From Thermoplasmata archaeon (lineage in GTDB: Archaea > Thermoplasmatota > Thermoplasmata > Lutacidiplasmatales > SKW197), in NCBI GenBank assembly GCA_038874435.1, contig JAVZCK010000013.1, positions 1 to 50,607 of the forward strand: a stretch of DNA of 50,607 nucleotides, given 5' to 3'. The notes beneath the pieces are model-generated. The model was not told where the DNA came from, did not search any database, and saw nothing but the letters and a program-made list of their open reading frames with translations. How positions within the stretch are numbered: position 1 is the stretch's first letter; the number at the start of each line of letters is the position of its first letter. Below are positions 42,461 through 50,607 of the stretch, piece after piece. The position numbers and the translations under genes are program-made.

Positions 42461-43114
42461 ATGCCGCAGGAAAGAGTAAATAGTGCTGATGCAGTTCGTG
42501 AGGTTTATGGCCCACTACTGGAAGATGTGGAAAGCATCGCAAATGGGCTTGCCCAGTCAGCAGCAATGTATCTAGAAGCACCTTCACTAACAAACATAAA
42601 AGGCAATTACATCTATCTGGCTGAATCCGAGGAGTTCAAGGCAGATGTTGAAAAAATGAATGCCTTGGTGATGAATTACAACAATCTTCTTTCCGCGCTT
42701 AACGCCAGGATTCGAAGTGTATGGAACGCGGTTATACGGAATCACAAGGACGAATTTGAGGTGAGAGGAGATATTGACGAGTCCTATTTCTCTGCATACC
42801 TTGTTGCAGATGCAGCGTTCGATGAAAGTTTCGTGCTTGACCTTGCCAAAAGCTTTGGAGAAGCGATCGTGCCAAAGTTCAACTTGCCACCAAAACTTCA
42901 GGTGAAATTCAAGGAGTTTTTGCTTGCAGAGGCAATAAGAGAACTGATCGGACAGATTGAGGGTTTGCGGGGAGGTCAGGAAGTCATTGCCCTCAGAAAT
43001 GCGTATGCTGCTCTCACATCGCATTGCAATTACATGAAAAATGGGCTGATGAAGAAGATAAAGAATCCGAGAACACCCTGGAAGTATGCAGGCAGTGCAG
43101 AGTTGATTCGGTAA
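42461..43114 (+). CDS. Unrecognised helical protein
   Basis: 217 residues from ATG 42461, with AGAGGGG ~4 nt upstream; the frame extends to GTG 42443. No membrane segment or known motif is seen. Predicted mostly alpha-helical, with a conserved-looking middle (RNHKDEFEVRGDIDESYFSAYL). Family not recognised. It ends ~38 bp from the convergent tRNA gene. Confidence 0.7.
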   Translation: MPQERVNSADAVREVYGPLLEDVESIANGLAQSAAMYLEAPSLTNIKGNYIYLAESEEFKADVEKMNALVMNYNNLLSALNARIRSVWNAVIRNHKDEFEVRGDIDESYFSAYLVADAAFDESFVLDLAKSFGEAIVPKFNLPPKLQVKFKEFLLAEAIRELIGQIEGLRGGQEVIALRNAYAALTSHCNYMKNGLMKKIKNPRTPWKYAGSAELIR

Positions 43115-43151
43115 ATATATCTGATTTAAGTTTAACACAAAAATCAATGTT

Positions 43152-43276
43152 TGGTGGGCTCAGCCGGATTTGAACCGGCGACCTTCACCGTTTTAAGACC
43201 TTCCTTTATTCTGGTACATGCCAGAGCAGACGAAAGGTCATGTCAAGGTGACGTCATACCGCTAGACCATGAGCCC
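43152..43276 (-). tRNA. tRNA-Val(GAC) with intron
   Basis: The minus strand reads GGGCTCA for the acceptor stem, GTC/GAC for the D stem, TCACC/GGTGA for the anticodon stem, GCCGG TTCAAAT CCGGC for the T arm, TGAGCCC for the acceptor 3' strand, then discriminator A and encoded CCA. The anticodon loop TTGACA gives anticodon GAC. A ~50-nt intron (about 43190-43240) follows position 37, with helix GACCTT/AAGGTC next to the splice sites and an inner TCTGG/CCAGA stem, consistent with archaeal bulge-helix-bulge splicing. Confidence 0.95.
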
Positions 43277-43318
43277 TTGGAGGGAGGATAATCTGAGAGG
43301 ATAAAAAAACTTTCTGTT

Positions 43319-43359
43319 TTGGTTTTCCATATTCCCAGCACATCACATCTGAAAACCAA
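43319..43359. repeat. 9-bp hairpin between tRNA-Val and the protease gene
   Basis: TTGGTTTTC (43319-43327) and GAAAACCAA (43351-43359) pair perfectly around 23 nt. It lies between the divergent tRNA and subtilase genes; no function is evident. Confidence 0.55.
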
Positions 43360-43398
43360 TGAATTACTCCGCTCTCCCCATTACACCAGTCCATTTAG

Positions 43399-43410
43399 TT
43401 AAATATAAAT
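43399..43410 (+). promoter_or_regulatory. TATA box of the subtilase gene
   Basis: TTAAATATAAAT ends 25 nt before the ATG at 43435, predicting a leaderless mRNA. Confidence 0.6.
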
Positions 43411-43434
43411 AGTCAGTGATACATACAGTATACC

Positions 43435-46400
43435 ATGTATGGGAATAATCTTAAAATTAGAACCATGCTGGGTGTGCTAGTGGTATGTGCAATGTTGGTG
43501 GTCGTGCCATCTCTCTTTCTGGCAGAGAAGATGAGTAAAAACCCTGTAAAAATTGGAATCCCGAAGTGGAGTGATAAGGAGCTAGTTCTTAATCTGGTTA
43601 TGGGAAGTTTTGCACCAGGAAAAGAACTAAACATTATTCCTCAGGAACTGCAGAAGACAGAGACGCAGGACTATGATTATTATATAATTCAATTCAAGGG
43701 ACCAATCCTAAGGGAATGGAAAGAAGCGGTGGAGAAAGAAGGAGCAATACTACAAAATTATCTACCAAATTATGCATTTATTGCAGGGATGAAGAGGGAC
43801 ATTGTTAATACGGTATTTTCAAAGGAATATGTGAACTACATAGGCATATACCAGCCATATTACAAAGTACTGGTTGATAAGTACTCTGGTTCCAAAGAAC
43901 TCAATATATGGGTGTTCTCAAAGGAGAAAATCCAAGATGTAGTTCAGAAATTGAGAAGTCAGGGATTTGCGGAAGTAAAAATTCATGACGAGAATGTTAT
44001 ACGGGCAAGAGGTGCATACTCACAAGTGATAATGGCTGCAAAACTCCCAGATGTGAAGTTTATAGAAGAGTACATCCCCCCGAAAATCCTAAACGACCAG
44101 AGTTCCCATTATGCAATCAGAGCTAGAGAGGCATGGAGTATCAATCGTTCAGGACTCCCTGCAAACATAAATGGAAGCGCAATATGTGCTGCAGTATTGG
44201 ATACTGGGTTAGGAAGCACGACAAGTAATGCAGATAGAAATGATCCATCAAAAGTGCACTATGATTTTTTCCAGACATATTCTGGTGGAGTGCCTACAGG
44301 AAATTCAAGAGTGATTGCAATCTTGGATACTGCGGGTGATGGAAACACTGGTGACCTGTATTCGGGTCACGGAACCCATACGGCAGGCAGTGTCCTGGGA
44401 AATGGTTTCAGAAGCGGAAGCAACCCCATGAACAACCTCTACGATAATTCATATGCGGGCATGGCACCTCAGGCAAAGCTCATCTTTCAGGCTGCAGGAG
44501 TAATAAATGATTCTCTGGAGAATCTAACTTTCTCAACAGCTCTTCAAAATGCCACTAATGCGGCAATTAGTAACGGATATTATTTGAATGTACATAGCAA
44601 TTCATGGGGTGCGGCATATTATGGAGAATACCAAGACGAGGCTGTTGTAGCAGATAATTTCATGTGGAATAATCGATATCTTCTTATAACTGCATCCGCA
44701 GGAAACGAAGGACCTGGTCTCCAGACACTTGGAATCCCTGCAACAGCAAAAAATATTCTCACAGTGGGTGCTAGCCAGAGTTTAAGGGAAGCAAAAGACA
44801 TAGAAGATGTAAGCACATTTGATAAGATAACAAGTTTTAGTTCTAGAGGCCCCACTGCAGATGTAAGAATAAAACCAGATGTTACTGCACCTGGTTCTTA
44901 TGTGATTTCAACGAAATCTCCAGTTGCTGCTTATGGGCTATATGGTGGTGTCGGTGAGTATTATGAGTACTGCTCAGGTACATCAATGAGCAATCCAATT
45001 GCAGCAGGTGCTGCAGTCTTAGTTTATGATTATTTTTACAAAGTTAAAGGAATTCCCACAAATCAAATTTCTGCATCACTTGTTAAAGCAATGTTGATAA
45101 ATGGAGCAAGAGACATGGGCTATGGAGTGCCAAGTTATATTCAGGGCTGGGGAATGATAGACATTGAAAACACACTCTTTCCGAAGCCCCCAAGAAGTTT
45201 CAGTTATGTTGACTATACATCTGGTTTGAGCACTGGGGGCTATGCTCAGTATCAATACTCAGTTGCCTCTTCAACTGAACCGCTCAAAATCACCTTGGTT
45301 TGGACAGACTCTGCAGGTGCCAATAACGCCAATCCTGCCTTAGTAAATGACTTGAACCTTGTGGTTACCGACCCCAACGGAAATACATATTATGGGAACT
45401 ATTTCAGTAACTCTTGGAGTGTCCCAAATCCTACAGGGACAAATAACTGGGATGCCGGAGTAGGAACACCTCAAGATGATGACAGAAACAATGTGGAATG
45501 TGTTTATGTGCAAAATCCAACACCTGGTACTTGGAATGTGCGTGTAAACGCAAGAAATGTGCCCACAGGGCCCCAGCCATTTTCGCTTGTGGTCTCTGGT
45601 GACCTCGGTCGAAGCGAATCCTACAAAGTTTGTCTCACAACCAAGGACATGTACAACAGGAACACTACGCAAGACCAAATGTTTTATGTACTCCCAGGAA
45701 TGAAATTTAATTTTACATTTAACATTACAAATTTTGGCACGAACTCAGACACATACACACTCTCTTACTATGCACCATCAGGCTACACTATAGGATTTAG
45801 TCAGAGTTCAGTTACACTTGCTGCAGGTGAAACAAAGGAAATAACTGCTACAATTACCATACCTTCTACTGAGGCAAAAACATTAAGGCAGTTGATGATA
45901 AATGCGAGTTCCTTAAATGCAAGGGACTCTCTTACACTTCGGCTGTTTGCTCACACAGATTGGATGCCTTCATTTAAAAAGGTCACGAACACACAGAATC
46001 AATCAGAAACCGATTTTGATGTTGCTGTGAATTCCAGCAATCCGAATGACATATGGGTCACCTATGTTATACCCGTGCCTACAACCACATTGAATCCGAA
46101 CAATACGGTTCATCAAGTGTTTGTAATCCGTTCTCTGGATGGAGGATATACATGGAGCCCTCCTACTCAGATTTCTACTAGCACAATGGAATATAAGTCC
46201 TCCCCCAGAATTTCCATTCAGAGTTCTACAGGCAAGGTATCGTTTGTGTGGTTAGAAACGCGATTGGCAGACGCTCAGAATGGTTTCTATCAGAACTCAG
46301 TAGTATTCAGGTTGTGGACAGGTAGTACATTTAACGCTCCTGTTACAATCCGGAGCCTTACGGACTATATGTCCCAAAATGGAAGAAACGTTTATGTCTA

Positions 46401-47820
46401 TTCGCTCGTAGGGCCAGCGATAATCATGGAAAGTTCTACAAACTATATCAAGGTATTTTACGAGTACCTGCAAGATACATATACCTATTCACAGAAAGAT
46501 GGTTGGCAATTAACAGCACGAGACCTTAATATCCATTGGCACTATTCCACAAACAATGGAGGAACTTGGAGTGCTGCAGCAACCCTTACTGGCAGTGTTA
46601 CAGATGATGCAGGTCACACAGACAGCAGGGGCTATTACCCTGAGGTAACTGAGTGGAACGGAAGAATTTATTTAGTATATTACAAACTTGACGGCACTAC
46701 AGGATATCGCGATATTTATTATATATATTCTTCTGTTGGCACTACCACATGGAGCAGTGAAATTTATCTTGAAACGAACGCAAACAATGGGGTAAACCAA
46801 GATATGTTCCCAATTGTTTTTGGCGATGGTAACAAACTCTGGATTGCTTGGAGTTCATGGAGAAACAAAGGTGGATGGAGTATCGTGCTGAAAAACACCA
46901 CTGCAAATCCTCCTACAGGTGCAGCATCCTGGAATTCTGCCATTGTTCTCCCAATACTTTCTGAGATGTCTGGTGGATATTATGATAAAGCGAGTAATAT
47001 GCAGTGGGGTGTAGGTAAGGTTAGTGTGATAAATACCACTGATGGCTTTTATTTGACATACCCAATAAATGAGACAATAAATCCTTGGAGGACTTCGCAC
47101 ATGAAGATGATATATAGTCCAGACGATTCATTCACGAACCTCAAATACTATGATTTGCCAACTTTCGCAGGCGGTGGACCATTCGCAAAGCTTGTGAAGA
47201 ATGCTAACCAAAAAAATGTGATTGCATTTTATACTATGACCGACAATAGCTATCAAACAGACATAGTGTATACAAAAGTTTCAAAACCCTATTCCATTAC
47301 CCTTCAACCCGGCTGGAACCTTGTATCTTCTCCACTGGAAAGCAACACTTTGTATGCATCACACATAGGCCAGCAGTTGAGCAGTGGTGAGAAGGTTAGA
47401 TGGTACAATCCGCTTACAAAGGGCTATGAATCTGAATATGTTGTCGGTACTGCCTCCAATAATACATTCCTTCCAGATGGTCTTGGATTTTGGGTTTATG
47501 TAAACGCTCAAAAAACTATCACTGTATATGGAAGTGTTCCTGATTCCTGGGTTAAAAGAAGTGTTTATTTGTATCAAGGTTACAACCAGATTGGCTGGAC
47601 TTCTCTGACAAATCTCACAACCACTGCCTGGGATTTGACAAATTCCACAAATTCTGCAGGGGAAATCAGGATTGTCTCAAGATGGAATGCAACTGCACAG
47701 ATGACAAACACAACAGATGTCTTCTACCTTGCGATGCAGAAATACAACTTCGTAATTGAGCCGGGTAGGGGCTACTGGGTATGGGTCAATGTGGCTACCA
47801 CCCTCCGCTACAACCCGTGA
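43435..47820 (+). CDS. Secreted subtilisin-like (S8) protease, multidomain
   Basis: A 1461-residue exoprotein. Residues ~1-32 hold a signal segment (MLGVLVVCAMLVVVPSLFLA), then a propeptide-like part. The S8 catalytic triad is Asp in AAVLDTGLG (~254), His in GHGTHTAG (~308) and Ser in GTSMSNPIAAG (~514), with the oxyanion Asn region NSWGAAYYG. A beta-sandwich follows (~590-720), a CARDB/NEW3-like domain (~755-835), a long sialidase/BNR-like propeller region with repeated W-S motifs (~840-1290), and a C-terminal domain with LQPGWNLVSSPL. No C-terminal anchor is seen. It degrades extracellular protein. It is 9 bp ahead of the next gene. Confidence 0.92.
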   Translation: MYGNNLKIRTMLGVLVVCAMLVVVPSLFLAEKMSKNPVKIGIPKWSDKELVLNLVMGSFAPGKELNIIPQELQKTETQDYDYYIIQFKGPILREWKEAVEKEGAILQNYLPNYAFIAGMKRDIVNTVFSKEYVNYIGIYQPYYKVLVDKYSGSKELNIWVFSKEKIQDVVQKLRSQGFAEVKIHDENVIRARGAYSQVIMAAKLPDVKFIEEYIPPKILNDQSSHYAIRAREAWSINRSGLPANINGSAICAAVLDTGLGSTTSNADRNDPSKVHYDFFQTYSGGVPTGNSRVIAILDTAGDGNTGDLYSGHGTHTAGSVLGNGFRSGSNPMNNLYDNSYAGMAPQAKLIFQAAGVINDSLENLTFSTALQNATNAAISNGYYLNVHSNSWGAAYYGEYQDEAVVADNFMWNNRYLLITASAGNEGPGLQTLGIPATAKNILTVGASQSLREAKDIEDVSTFDKITSFSSRGPTADVRIKPDVTAPGSYVISTKSPVAAYGLYGGVGEYYEYCSGTSMSNPIAAGAAVLVYDYFYKVKGIPTNQISASLVKAMLINGARDMGYGVPSYIQGWGMIDIENTLFPKPPRSFSYVDYTSGLSTGGYAQYQYSVASSTEPLKITLVWTDSAGANNANPALVNDLNLVVTDPNGNTYYGNYFSNSWSVPNPTGTNNWDAGVGTPQDDDRNNVECVYVQNPTPGTWNVRVNARNVPTGPQPFSLVVSGDLGRSESYKVCLTTKDMYNRNTTQDQMFYVLPGMKFNFTFNITNFGTNSDTYTLSYYAPSGYTIGFSQSSVTLAAGETKEITATITIPSTEAKTLRQLMINASSLNARDSLTLRLFAHTDWMPSFKKVTNTQNQSETDFDVAVNSSNPNDIWVTYVIPVPTTTLNPNNTVHQVFVIRSLDGGYTWSPPTQISTSTMEYKSSPRISIQSSTGKVSFVWLETRLADAQNGFYQNSVVFRLWTGSTFNAPVTIRSLTDYMSQNGRNVYVYSLVGPAIIMESSTNYIKVFYEYLQDTYTYSQKDGWQLTARDLNIHWHYSTNNGGTWSAAATLTGSVTDDAGHTDSRGYYPEVTEWNGRIYLVYYKLDGTTGYRDIYYIYSSVGTTTWSSEIYLETNANNGVNQDMFPIVFGDGNKLWIAWSSWRNKGGWSIVLKNTTANPPTGAASWNSAIVLPILSEMSGGYYDKASNMQWGVGKVSVINTTDGFYLTYPINETINPWRTSHMKMIYSPDDSFTNLKYYDLPTFAGGGPFAKLVKNANQKNVIAFYTMTDNSYQTDIVYTKVSKPYSITLQPGWNLVSSPLESNTLYASHIGQQLSSGEKVRWYNPLTKGYESEYVVGTASNNTFLPDGLGFWVYVNAQKTITVYGSVPDSWVKRSVYLYQGYNQIGWTSLTNLTTTAWDLTNSTNSAGEIRIVSRWNATAQMTNTTDVFYLAMQKYNFVIEPGRGYWVWVNVATTLRYNP

Positions 47821-47829
47821 GGTGAGAAA

Positions 47830-50379
47830 ATGGCAGAGAATGAAAGAACAGAAACAGAGGTAATTGCTGAGTTCACGAAAATCCCAGGGCTTGGACTTAC
47901 AAAGGCAAAGAAACTCTACGAGAGAGGATACAGAAGCATAGAGGATTTAAAAAAGGCATCATTTGAGGAGCTCGCAGGAATAGATGGAATTGGTGAGAGC
48001 AGAGCAACGCTCATTAAAAATTACTTTATAGAACTTGCTGAAAAAGAAACAAAAGAGCAACAAGAAAAGATAGAAAAAACAGAAAATGTGGGAGAAACCC
48101 CAGCTCCACCAGAGCCAGCTGCTGAAAAACCCGAGGTGGAATTTGTGCAAGAAGGAAACACTGAGAAACCAGAAAATGTAGAGGCAGAAATTCCAGCCGG
48201 ACCAGAGACCGCTGCTGAAAAACCTGATGAAAAGCATGTGCAAGAAGGGAATACTGAAAAACCAGAAGAGGCAGAGATTGCAACTATGGAATCACAGATT
48301 GAGGAGATGAAGGAATTTGTTGTAGGGTCAAAAGAGACAAAAGCAGAGACACAGATACCACCTGCATCTATTCGCAAAGAAAAGGGTTTCATAAATGGAG
48401 TGCCACCAGAATCTCCCATTAATAAAACTCAACCAATAAAAAGAAAGCAAAGCAATTTAATGAAATATGTGGCAGTGGGACTTATTTCAGTGCTGATACT
48501 TGCCTCAATCGTTACAATCTGGTACGCATTTCTCCCAGAAAGCCCCATTTCCATAGACGGAAGAATTGATGACTGGCGAGGAGTTGCTACTTACAAAGAG
48601 AATTCATATGGAAATGTTGCCACCATTGATGTGGTTGAGTACGGCATGCTATTTGAGGAAAAGCGCGTGAATTTCTTTGCTAGAACTCAAGGTGAGATCT
48701 TCGGCACAACCACTGGTGTAGATGTGCTTCGCATTTTCATTGATGCGGATAGTGCAGCAAACACTGGCTACCAGTACAAAGGCATAGGCGCTGAGTACAA
48801 AATTGAGGTCACTGGTTGGGAGGGAACAATCCACAGTGCCAACCTTCAGAGATTCAGCACAGATGCTAATACTATGAATTACAGTGCTTGGGAGAACACT
48901 GGTGAGGTAAGGGTTGAAAAGAGCTCAAATATTGTCGAGGGTTACATAAAAATAGCTGGTCTAACAAACTCAAGAGCTGTCTTTGTGATGAGCCACTATG
49001 AGGGACAGAACATTGCGGAGAAGGTCTGCGGAGCACCTGCAAGTTCAAAGCAGGCTTCGCTTGCGGTTTTCCAGAGGTATATCGGTGACGATGTCGTGAA
49101 TGCGGGCAATGAGGTGCTTGAAATAAAACTCACAGCAAGAGGTGGCGAAGTCCATCTTAACTCAATCAGTGTGGAAAATGCAGATGTCTCACTTCCAAAG
49201 AACACTATTAGCAAGGATGAAGAGATTGTGATAAGAGCTACAGCAAAAAGTTTGAGCGAAGGACAGGGCTACAATTTCAAAGTAACCCAGATTAGCACAG
49301 ATGTACCTTATCTGATTACAGGCAGTGGAGGCAGTGCCTATTTTGGAGCTCTACCTGCTGAAATTGTGATTGATGGCGCTTTTGGAGATTGGGCTGGAAA
49401 GAACAAGGGAATAGATGCTAAAGGAGACGCAAAGCCAGATACTGACCTTGTTGAATATGCAGCAGACCTTAGCAACAATGCCTACTTCTACATGGCTGTT
49501 GATGGCTCTATGCTTGCGGGCTGTGAAATACCAACTCTCACAACAAGACCCTCTCCACAACCAGGTCCAGTAGGTCCAATAGTCCTGAAGGAGAACCTTG
49601 GCTTGGACATAGCAAGGGTTTACATTGATTTGCTCAACTCCACAATCAACACCTTCAACCCAGCAATGATTTCACATGGTTATCTGATTGAGTTACAAGG
49701 GAGGAATGGGCAGGTAATCAGTGCAAAGGCATGGAACTGGGAGAATGGAATGAGGGCAGGAGAAGTGGCTAACGCCAACATTGTGTACGGAATAAACAAT
49801 GGCAAGATTGAGTTCAGTGCGGACATGGCTGTCCTTGTTGGAATCTCTCCCGACTCCAAGTTCTACTTTGAAATGACAAACTGGCTTGGAGAGAAGGATG
49901 TAAGTGAGTTTGCATACACGAGGGATAACTGTGTGAACAACATAGAACACAGGGATGTTGTGGTGACCTCAATCACAATGAAAAAGGTTTCTCCGCTCCA
50001 GACAAGACAGCCACTGTACATGTACGGCAACATTACACCCGCGGGCACATATTACATTAGAATTACGAACCAGAACACTGGTGAATCTGTAACCGCAATT
50101 TCAGATGGTACTGGTTATTTTGGTACTCTGCTAGAGCCAATTGGAGCCGAACCAGGGGACAACATCCTGATTGAGGTGTTCACAGATCCGGGCTACACAA
50201 ACCAACTCATAGTGAATCCTGCGATAAAAACTGTGACAGCTGATGACATTAACAACCAATTCATCGGTGGGCCAGCAAAAGACATGTCAACAACTGTGCC
50301 AGAGCTGTCGCTTGTGTTCTCAATTGTGCTAATTGGAGCGGTACTATTTGTCTCACGGACCAGAAGTCGAAGAAACTGA
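47830..50379 (+). CDS. Membrane protein with cytoplasmic HhH domain and large ectodomain
   Basis: 849 residues. Residues ~10-62 are tandem helix-hairpin-helix motifs (IPGLGLTKAKKLYERG; IDGIGESRATLIKNYF), as in DNA-binding proteins. A Glu/Pro-rich linker (~63-210) contains two similar units ending FVQEGNTEKP and HVQEGNTEKP. A membrane helix follows (~216-236), then an ectodomain with two DG-x-x-DW modules (IDGRIDDWRG ~242; IDGAFGDWAG ~514), and a second C-terminal helix before RTRSRRN. There is no N-terminal signal, so the HhH part stays inside. GAGGTGAG precedes the ATG. The arrangement may link nucleic acid or a cytoplasmic partner to the cell surface. Confidence 0.85.
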   Translation: MAENERTETEVIAEFTKIPGLGLTKAKKLYERGYRSIEDLKKASFEELAGIDGIGESRATLIKNYFIELAEKETKEQQEKIEKTENVGETPAPPEPAAEKPEVEFVQEGNTEKPENVEAEIPAGPETAAEKPDEKHVQEGNTEKPEEAEIATMESQIEEMKEFVVGSKETKAETQIPPASIRKEKGFINGVPPESPINKTQPIKRKQSNLMKYVAVGLISVLILASIVTIWYAFLPESPISIDGRIDDWRGVATYKENSYGNVATIDVVEYGMLFEEKRVNFFARTQGEIFGTTTGVDVLRIFIDADSAANTGYQYKGIGAEYKIEVTGWEGTIHSANLQRFSTDANTMNYSAWENTGEVRVEKSSNIVEGYIKIAGLTNSRAVFVMSHYEGQNIAEKVCGAPASSKQASLAVFQRYIGDDVVNAGNEVLEIKLTARGGEVHLNSISVENADVSLPKNTISKDEEIVIRATAKSLSEGQGYNFKVTQISTDVPYLITGSGGSAYFGALPAEIVIDGAFGDWAGKNKGIDAKGDAKPDTDLVEYAADLSNNAYFYMAVDGSMLAGCEIPTLTTRPSPQPGPVGPIVLKENLGLDIARVYIDLLNSTINTFNPAMISHGYLIELQGRNGQVISAKAWNWENGMRAGEVANANIVYGINNGKIEFSADMAVLVGISPDSKFYFEMTNWLGEKDVSEFAYTRDNCVNNIEHRDVVVTSITMKKVSPLQTRQPLYMYGNITPAGTYYIRITNQNTGESVTAISDGTGYFGTLLEPIGAEPGDNILIEVFTDPGYTNQLIVNPAIKTVTADDINNQFIGGPAKDMSTTVPELSLVFSIVLIGAVLFVSRTRSRRN

Positions 50380-50396
50380 ATTCTTTTTCCCTAAAC

Positions 50397-50404
50397 TTTT
50401 TTTT
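50397..50404 (+). terminator. T-run terminator
   Basis: A run of eight T (with TTCTTTTT just before, 50381-50388) lies after the last gene, a typical archaeal intrinsic termination signal. Confidence 0.55.
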
Positions 50405-50425
50405 ATTAACTGTGGTAAATTTTAA

Positions 50426-50549
50426 GGGTCATAAAGATTTGGGGTGCTAGTATATAAAGCAGCATGGTTCTATTCACAACCCTAAACCTTAATTTATTTC
50501 TAAGAATTCCCTGAATAAAAACGAAGGAGGATGGGATGCATGACAATCT
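50426..50549. repeat. Right copy of the inverted ~125-bp repeat
   Basis: This matches 1-125 in inverted orientation with one indel (CAACCC here, CAACTCC in the other copy) and one substitution near the gene start. Contains TATATAAAG at ~50451-50459, a ~75-nt leader, and AAGGAGG before the ATG. Confidence 0.8.
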
Positions 50550-50607
50550 CCATGGAAGAGATAGGGAAATGTGATGTGAATCCCATTATCCAGTTGATAA
50601 AAGAGCT
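50531..50607 (+). CDS. Start of a gene leaving the right edge
   Basis: The frame opens at ATG 50531 or, more likely, ATG 50540 (9 nt after GGAGG) and reads MTISMEEIGKCDVNPIIQLI to the edge. Only ~25 residues are visible. Its start and promoter are duplicated at the left edge. It might be a transposase because it is repeated and lies at both ends; the residues seen do not identify a family. Confidence 0.5.
   Translation, partial: MGCMTISMEEIGKCDVNPIIQLIKE

Noticed and set aside
43300-43400. Possible second, decayed tRNA beside tRNA-Val
   Set aside because: Only a tRNA-like D-arm sequence and a 9-bp hairpin could be found; no T arm or acceptor stem fits.

Overview
The window looks like a piece of a low-GC archaeal chromosome, probably a Thermoplasmata-type euryarchaeote; the phylum is an inference. 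Supporting signs are an intron-containing tRNA-Val(GAC) with complementary helices at the splice sites, an RFC small clamp-loader subunit, many starts 22-30 nt downstream of TATA boxes (leaderless transcription), paired TldD/PmbA, a Ras-like small GTPase, a KaiC-like ATPase, a divergent FtsZ-like protein with a ribbon-helix-helix partner, and several very large secreted proteins.

Layout. (1) 1-10.3 kb: a repeat at the left edge, an MFS transporter, a convergent OGG1-type glycosylase with an operonic class II amidotransferase, a 502-bp transposon relic, an exported amidohydrolase with CARDB domains, a MacB/FtsX-type ABC exporter and an HEPN/MNT pair. The HEPN/MNT pair sits between the exporter ATPase gene and a decayed duplicate of its 3' end. 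(2) 10.3-23.1 kb: a type III-A CRISPR-Cas locus: cas10-csm2-csm3-csm4-csm5, two CARF-type genes, cas6, a repeat-rich leader, a 47-repeat array, an MNT/HepT pair, and a second 5-repeat array. No cas1/cas2 is present. (3) 23.3-33 kb: a giant TPR protein (2432 aa), two small winged-helix genes, and two unrecognised genes. (4) 33-43 kb: tldD/pmbA, rfcS, the FtsZ-like/RHH operon with candidate operators, an Mrp-type ATPase, a GTPase, a KaiC-like ATPase, an aminotransferase and tRNA-Val. (5) 43.4-50.6 kb: a large subtilisin-like exoprotease, then a membrane protein with a cytoplasmic HhH domain and a large ectodomain, then an inverted copy of the left-edge repeat.

Main observations. The hepT gene between the two arrays carries a 67-bp insertion made of an exact 31-bp duplication around a 36-bp unique sequence. 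That is the geometry of one repeat-spacer unit of the neighbouring array, as expected from off-target spacer integration. The array holds two spacers that are reverse complements over 25 nt, and csm5 appears to lack a canonical start codon. The two CARF proteins show no HEPN R-x4-6-H motif although Cas10 keeps both its HD and GGDD motifs. The leader contains two 56-bp repeats bounded by perfect inverted octamers. A near-identical ~125-bp promoter-plus-gene-start sequence lies at both window ends in inverted orientation, suggesting two copies of one mobile element.

How the genes may work together: Cas6 would cut crRNAs from the arrays; Cas10-Csm2-5 would use them to detect RNA, cleave it (Csm3 Asp34) and make cyclic oligoadenylate (GGDD), which the two CARF proteins would sense. 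The FtsZ-like/RHH pair resembles the haloarchaeal cdrS-ftsZ2 arrangement. All functions are read from sequence motifs only.
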